Shown one piece after another: positions 7,392 to 10,948 of a stretch of DNA of 10,948 nt. How positions within the stretch are numbered: position 1 is the stretch's first letter; the number at the start of each line of letters is the position of its first letter. The notes beneath the pieces were generated by a model that worked only from the letters and a program-made list of their open reading frames with translations, did no database searches and was not told the DNA's origin. The translations under genes and the position numbers were made by a program. Origin of the DNA: JAADHY01 sp964428935 (lineage in GTDB: Bacteria > Planctomycetota > Planctomycetia > Planctomycetales > Planctomycetaceae); contig CAYSAG010000173.1 in the NCBI GenBank assembly GCA_964428935.1, positions 1 to 10,948 on the forward strand. The letters are read 5' to 3'.

Positions 7392-8447
7392 CTACGGCAC
7401 GCGTCGCAGCAGCGTGGAGCTCAACAGCACCTGCCCCAGCACACAGCAGGCAGCCGCCAGCGCCCACGGTTGGAACCGCTCCCGGTACTCCACGTAACTC
7501 GGCATTTCAATTTCGCTTTTTTCCAAGCGGTCGATTTCGCGGTAGACGGCTCGCAGCGAGTCGGCGTCGTGAGCGGTGCGAAAGAACCCGCCGGTGGACT
7601 CAGCCGCCGTGGCCAGAACTCGAGCGTCCGCGCCCAGCGGACCGGGCACTCGCCGCGGACCAGCCGGCGTCTGCACGACGCGCGGCTCGCGCGGGTCGCC
7701 GAACCCAATGACGTACAACCGAACGCCCCACTTCTTCACCAGCGCCGCCGCCTCCTCGGGCAAGTACTTGCCGCAGTTGTTCTCTCCGTCCGTCAGCAAA
7801 ACAATGACCTTGCTCTTAATCTGAAAGTCCGACTGCAGCGACTCGGCCTGTTTTCGTAACGCCTGCTCGGCCTTCTGCAGCCGAGCGGCCGCCAGAGCCA
7901 ACGCGTCGCCAATGGCCGTGCCGTCCTCGCCCGGACGCTCTTGAATCCGGACCCGGCGAAGAAAGTGCAGCAGCGCGTCGTGAGCCAACGTCAACGGACA
8001 AACCGTGTCCGGGTAGCGGGCAAACGTGACCATTCCAATCAGGTCGTGAGGGCGACCGGCCAAGTCGCGGCCGTTCCCGGCAACAAACTCTTCGAACACC
8101 CGTTTGGCCGTCTCCAGCCGGCTGGTCCGCTCGGTTGAACTCCGCACCGTCAGCTCCATGCTGCTGGAAATGTCCAACACCATTTCAATGGCCACTGCGC
8201 GGTGGCGCTTGCGCACGTGCGTGACTCCGGACTGCGGCCGAGCCAGCGCCAGCGACAGACAGACCAGCGCCGCCACTTCCAACGCGGCGGGGAGCCAGCG
8301 CAAGGAGGCTCGCCACGTTCGGCCCGCGCCGACGGCCACGTTCACCGACGCGAACCGCAAACCAGCTGGACGGCGTCGCCAACGTCGCCACAACAGCGGC
8401 ACCAACAGCAGCAGGGTGAGCAAAGCCCACGGCGAAGCGAACCTCAT
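7392..8447 (-). CDS. batA: BatA-type vWA membrane protein
   Basis: Seen (351 aa): an N-terminal BatA-like segment MRFASPWALLTLLLLVPLLWRR with a membrane span at 4-19; a second span at 53-69 followed by LARPQ; a vWA domain at 85-290 with MIDAS residues DISSS (92-96), Thr177 in DGTAIG and Asp220 in LLTDGEN; a C-terminal span at 327-343. Known: BatA proteins are about 330-350 aa with two N-terminal spans, a vWA domain facing away from the membrane and a C-terminal span. They partner BatB and a MoxR ATPase. Start: ATG 8447 overlaps the previous stop as ATGA and is preceded at 8-base spacing by a purine tract (GGGAGGGG, 8463-8456). The longer frame to 8750 is rejected because it overlaps the DUF4381-like gene. 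A helical insertion at 185-210 (rich in Gln, Lys, Glu) lies between the Thr and Asp MIDAS positions. Confidence 0.92.
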   Translation of the reverse strand: MRFASPWALLTLLLLVPLLWRRWRRRPAGLRFASVNVAVGAGRTWRASLRWLPAALEVAALVCLSLALARPQSGVTHVRKRHRAVAIEMVLDISSSMELTVRSSTERTSRLETAKRVFEEFVAGNGRDLAGRPHDLIGMVTFARYPDTVCPLTLAHDALLHFLRRVRIQERPGEDGTAIGDALALAAARLQKAEQALRKQAESLQSDFQIKSKVIVLLTDGENNCGKYLPEEAAALVKKWGVRLYVIGFGDPREPRVVQTPAGPRRVPGPLGADARVLATAAESTGGFFRTAHDADSLRAVYREIDRLEKSEIEMPSYVEYRERFQPWALAAACCVLGQVLLSSTLLRRVP

Positions 8448-9382
8448 GCCAACGTCCCCTCCCTCTCGGCAAGCTCCGCCCCTTGCGTCACGGAGGCCTG
8501 CGGCGGGCCGTCCTTCCGCACCGGCTCGCGCGTCAGCAAAACCAGGCGACGGCACAAGTCCACCGTTTCCAACACCTCGCGCCGCTCCGGCCGAGCCAAA
8601 GCGAACTTGACTTGGTCGCAGCGGTGCAACGTTTCTTTGAGCAGGCTGACCGCTTCGGCAGTCAGCTCGCCGTGCCGCGTGGCCGCTCGCACCAGCTCGT
8701 CGCTCGTCCAAGCGCGGCCAGCCCACTCGAACCGCTCGTCCAAGTACCACCGCAACACGTTGGTCAGTTCCACGTGGAAGGCGTCCGCCCCGTCGTGTTC
8801 CAGCAGGCCGTTCTCGACCAGTCGGTCCAGTCGGGCCAGGGCTTGCTGCCAGAGCGGCCCGGGCGGTGACTCGCCTGGCGGCTCAGCCAGCGCCGCTGCC
8901 ACCAACCGCCGCCGACGCCACCACCAGGTCAACGTCGCCGTCGACCCAACCGCCACCGCGGCCGCAGCCAGCCACGGCCACACGGGCGGAGGGTACGGCA
9001 AGGGAGCCCCAATGTCGCGAATTTCCAGCGACTGCAACGACCGGACGTCCGGGGACAGCGACGGGCCAGGCGTCGCGGTCGGCGAGCCGGTCGGCGCTGC
9101 AGCGTCGACAGAGCCGGCCGTTGCCAACCGGCTGGCTTGCACCGGCAGGTGGGCGCGCGAGCCTGCCCTGGCGGCCGGCCCACACACGGCCAGACCACAC
9201 AAGACCGTCGCCAGGCACGCCAGCAGTGGCAACGGTCGCTGCACCGAGCGGCCGCGGGTGGTTGCCGGAAGCTCGGAGCACCGGCCGGCGGTTCGGCCTT
9301 TGGCCGTCGCGGTCCGGCTTGGCGAGTCTGCCCGGACGCGTCGCCCGTCGAGCAGCCGACTTGTCTCACCCCACAACGGCAC
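8444..9382 (-). CDS. DUF4381-like membrane protein
   Basis: Seen (312 aa from GTG 9382): an Arg/Ser/Thr-rich leader; a hydrophobic segment at 51-74 resembling a signal peptide (ends AARAG); a Ser/Pro-rich stretch; the motif LEIRDIGAPLPYPPPVWPW at about 119-137, resembling the RDI.xP.P...WP box of DUF4381; a membrane span at 134-155 followed by four Arg; and a helical cytoplasmic module at 202-283 (ELTNVLRWYLDERFEW, TSDELVRAA). Known: DUF4381 proteins are small single-span proteins encoded between DUF58 and vWA genes of MoxR clusters; function unknown. This one is longer and has an extra exported N-terminal part. Start: GTG 9382 has GAAAGGAG at 8-base spacing and overlaps the DUF58 gene by 17 bases. 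GTG 9244 would give a compact signal peptide (QRPLPLLACLATVLCG) and is a real alternative. The family assignment is moderately sure. Confidence 0.75.
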   Translation of the reverse strand: MPLWGETSRLLDGRRVRADSPSRTATAKGRTAGRCSELPATTRGRSVQRPLPLLACLATVLCGLAVCGPAARAGSRAHLPVQASRLATAGSVDAAAPTGSPTATPGPSLSPDVRSLQSLEIRDIGAPLPYPPPVWPWLAAAAVAVGSTATLTWWWRRRRLVAAALAEPPGESPPGPLWQQALARLDRLVENGLLEHDGADAFHVELTNVLRWYLDERFEWAGRAWTSDELVRAATRHGELTAEAVSLLKETLHRCDQVKFALARPERREVLETVDLCRRLVLLTREPVRKDGPPQASVTQGAELAEREGTLA

Positions 9383-10259
9383 CCGCCAGTCTCCTTTCTC
9401 GCTGACGGAAGAACCGCACGAGCTCGGGCACGTAGTCGCGGTCGGTCCGAACGTCAATCAGGTCGACCTTTCGGTTTTGCAGTCGCAGCCGCAGTTCGGC
9501 GTGCTGCTGAGCGGCAAGCTGCTGGTAGCGCTGCCGGACTTTCCGGCTGCGAGCGTCCAGGACCGTTTGCCGTCCCGTTTCCGGGTCCTCCAGCACGAGC
9601 AAGTCGCCCGTCGGCACCTCGACTTCCCGTGGGTCGCGCACCGAAACGGCAATGACGTCGTGTCGCCTGGCCACCACTTGCAGCTCGTCCTCCCAGCCGT
9701 CGGCTTGAAAGTCCGAAACAAGAAACACAATCGACTTCTTTTTCGCGGCCCTTCCGACAAACCGCAACGCGTCGGCCAGGTTGGTTCCGCGTCCGACCGG
9801 CTGAAAACACAACAGCTCGCGAATGATTCGCAGCACGTGTGAGCTGCCCTTCTTCGGCGGGACGAACAGCTCAATGTGGTCCGTAAACAGCACCAACGCG
9901 ACCTTGTCGTTGTTCTGAATGGCCGAAAAGGCCAGCACAGCACAAACCTCGGCCGCAATTTCGTTCTTCGTCCGCTCCACCGTGCCCAGCCCACCGGACG
10001 CCGAAAAGTCCACCAAGAAGAACAACACCAGCTCGCGTTCTTCGACGTACCGCTTGACGTAAGGTTCGCCCGTCCGAGCGGTCACGTTCCAGTCAATCCA
10101 CCGCACCTCGTCGCCCGGCTGGTAGGGCCGCACCTCTTCGAACTCCATGCCCCGGCCTTTGAACACGCTGTGGTACTCGCCGGCCAGCAACTGGTTGACG
10201 ATTTTGTTGCTGTGAATCTGAATGCGTCGAATTTTCTTGGCGACTTCGCTGGGCAGCAT
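9366..10259 (-). CDS. DUF58 domain protein
   Basis: Seen (297 aa): the DUF58 core at about 26-75 (GEYHSVFKGRGMEFEEVRPY, then QPGDEVRWIDWNVTARTGEP and KRYVEERE), followed by a vWA-like fold with a complete metal-site pattern: DFSAS at 84-88, Thr159 in GRGTNLADAL and Asp183 in VSDFQ. No signal peptide or membrane span is seen, so it should be cytoplasmic. Known: DUF58 proteins accompany MoxR ATPases almost universally; the function is not settled and a partner or adaptor role is inferred. Length is normal for the family. Start: ATG 10259 lies right before the conserved N-terminus (LPSEVAKKIRRIQIHSNKIV). The longer open frame to 10448 runs through the gap and into moxR and is rejected. No Shine-Dalgarno is visible; the upstream mRNA is A/C-rich. 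The 3' end overlaps the next gene by 17 bases. Confidence 0.93.
   Translation of the reverse strand: MLPSEVAKKIRRIQIHSNKIVNQLLAGEYHSVFKGRGMEFEEVRPYQPGDEVRWIDWNVTARTGEPYVKRYVEERELVLFFLVDFSASGGLGTVERTKNEIAAEVCAVLAFSAIQNNDKVALVLFTDHIELFVPPKKGSSHVLRIIRELLCFQPVGRGTNLADALRFVGRAAKKKSIVFLVSDFQADGWEDELQVVARRHDVIAVSVRDPREVEVPTGDLLVLEDPETGRQTVLDARSRKVRQRYQQLAAQQHAELRLRLQNRKVDLIDVRTDRDYVPELVRFFRQRERRLAGAVVG
9391..9398 (-). promoter_or_regulatory. Ribosome binding site for the DUF4381-like gene
   Basis: GAAAGGAG on the minus strand lies 8 bases before GTG 9382, inside the end of the DUF58 gene. It is the best Shine-Dalgarno match I noticed in the window and is the reason for preferring GTG 9382 over 9244. 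It may be fortuitous because it also encodes part of DUF58 (REKR-like codons near the C-terminus). Confidence 0.5.
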
Positions 10260-10410
10260 GGGTCGGTTCGTTGGTCGGCGTCGTCCGTTGGTGTTGGTTG
10301 GGTCGCGGAAGGAGTGAGCCTGCGACTGACTGTGCCTGCGGCTGGGTGAGTCGGCGCCTGGCTGAGGCGGTGTCGCCACGGACCGGAGGTCGTTCCAGGT
10401 CGAAGACGGC
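10260..10410 (-). other. Gap between moxR and the DUF58 gene with an A/C-rich leader
   Basis: These 151 bases contain no recognisable gene. In mRNA sense the last 40 or so bases before the DUF58 ATG are rich in A and C, poor in T, and lack a Shine-Dalgarno. An imperfect direct repeat (GCCTGCGACTGACTGT / GCCTGCGGCTGGGTGA on the plus strand, 10318-10333 and 10334-10349) matches at 12 of 16 positions. No clear promoter boxes or terminator were seen. Confidence 0.4.
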
Positions 10411-10948
10411 CTACGGCACCTCGACCGAATCGAAAATTTGCTGAACAATGTCGTCCGGCGTTTCCTCTTCCGCCTCGGCTTCGTACGTCAAAATGACACG
10501 GTGTCGAAGCACGTCCAGGCCGACGTCCTTCACGTCTTGCGGAACGACGTAGGGCCGACCCTGCAGCAGCGCGTGAGCTTTCGCTGCCATGACCAGGAAA
10601 ATGGACGCCCGAGGCGAGGCTCCGTACTGAATCAAGTCCGACAGCTCCAAGCCGAACCGCTCCGGCCGACGGGTCGCCTCGACCAGGTCCAGAACGTACT
10701 CCACGACTTTCGGGTCCACGTACACCGCGTCGGACGTTCGGCGCAGCCAAGCCACGTCGTCGCAACTGAGCACCGCGGGCACCTGCAGGTCGGGCTGGCT
10801 TCGAGCCATTCGGCGGACAATTTCCCGTTCCTCGTCGCGACTCGGGTAGTCGACTTTCAGCTTGAACAGAAAGCGGTCGACCTGAGCCTCCGGCAGCGGG
10901 TACGTTCCTTCCTGCTCGATTGGGTTCTGCGTGGCCAAGACCAGGAAC
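10411..10948 (-). CDS. moxR: MoxR-family AAA+ ATPase, C-terminal part (cut by window edge)
   Basis: Seen: 178 residues reading in from the right edge. They begin FLVLATQNPIEQEG (sensor 1, conserved ATQNP), then TYPLPEAQVDRFLFKL (arginine-finger region), a helical lid domain, and the sensor-2 motif GASPRASIFLVMAAKAHALLQG. The acidic tail is rich in Glu and ends SVEVP. Walker A and B lie beyond the window. Known: MoxR ATPases are about 320-350 aa, hexameric and chaperone-like, acting with vWA-domain proteins encoded next to them; this one would power the DUF58/BatA/BatB-C machinery. The stop is 151 bases before the DUF58 ATG, with all downstream genes in the same direction, fitting one operon. 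A TTG at 10938 is not the start, since conserved residues (FLV) continue in frame to the edge. Confidence 0.95.
   Translation of the reverse strand, partial: FLVLATQNPIEQEGTYPLPEAQVDRFLFKLKVDYPSRDEEREIVRRMARSQPDLQVPAVLSCDDVAWLRRTSDAVYVDPKVVEYVLDLVEATRRPERFGLELSDLIQYGASPRASIFLVMAAKAHALLQGRPYVVPQDVKDVGLDVLRHRVILTYEAEAEEETPDDIVQQIFDSVEVP

Noticed and set aside
6961..7467. A 168-codon minus-strand frame spanning the BatA/BatB-C gap, as a small extra gene
   Set aside because: It overlaps both flanking genes in a different frame and its sequence is Arg/Gly-rich without any motif.
10082..10765. A 227-codon minus-strand frame across the moxR-DUF58 gap
   Set aside because: It overlaps the conserved moxR and DUF58 frames out of phase and has no recognisable features.

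Overview
This is a GC-rich window (about two thirds G+C by eye), almost entirely protein-coding. It probably comes from a planctomycete. Three things point that way: a secreted-type prenyltransferase/squalene-oxidase-repeat protein, a protein ending in an NPCBM domain, and a MoxR / DUF58 / double von Willebrand A (vWA) / BatD cluster in the arrangement common in Planctomycetota. This assignment comes from family knowledge and style, not from a database search.

Layout. Positions 1-2523 carry two plus-strand genes. The first encodes an alpha/alpha-toroid repeat protein whose frame is open to the left edge. The second encodes an exported-looking protein with four similar beta-type segments followed by an NPCBM domain. 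A gap of about 250 bases separates this pair from a convergent minus-strand operon that fills 2774-10948. Read in its own direction, the operon runs: MoxR-type AAA+ ATPase (3' end only, cut by the right edge); DUF58 protein; DUF4381-like membrane protein; BatA-type vWA membrane protein; a BatB-BatC fusion (vWA plus TPR); and BatD. Spacing is tight: a 17-base overlap, a 4-base ATGA overlap and a 4-base gap, broken by two gaps of about 150 bases (10260-10410 and 7239-7391).

How the genes work together. MoxR ATPases act with vWA proteins as chaperone-like machines that remodel or activate partner proteins. Here the cytoplasmic ATPase and DUF58 would act with the membrane-anchored vWA proteins BatA and BatB-C. 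BatD and the DUF4381-like protein provide large extracytoplasmic and cytoplasmic parts. Three proteins in the operon (DUF58, BatA, BatB-C) keep a complete MIDAS metal-site signature. The client of the system cannot be read from the sequence. The two plus-strand genes are probably an independent unit.

The most unusual observations are: (1) Ile codons are overwhelmingly ATT while Asp codons are almost always GAC, and GATC seems absent from the whole window; (2) the cytoplasmic tails of BatD and the DUF4381-like protein look like copies of one helical module; (3) BatB and BatC are fused, with a signal-peptide-like segment retained at the junction; (4) four similar segments precede the NPCBM domain. 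I found no tRNA, rRNA, CRISPR array, insertion sequence or convincing intrinsic terminator.
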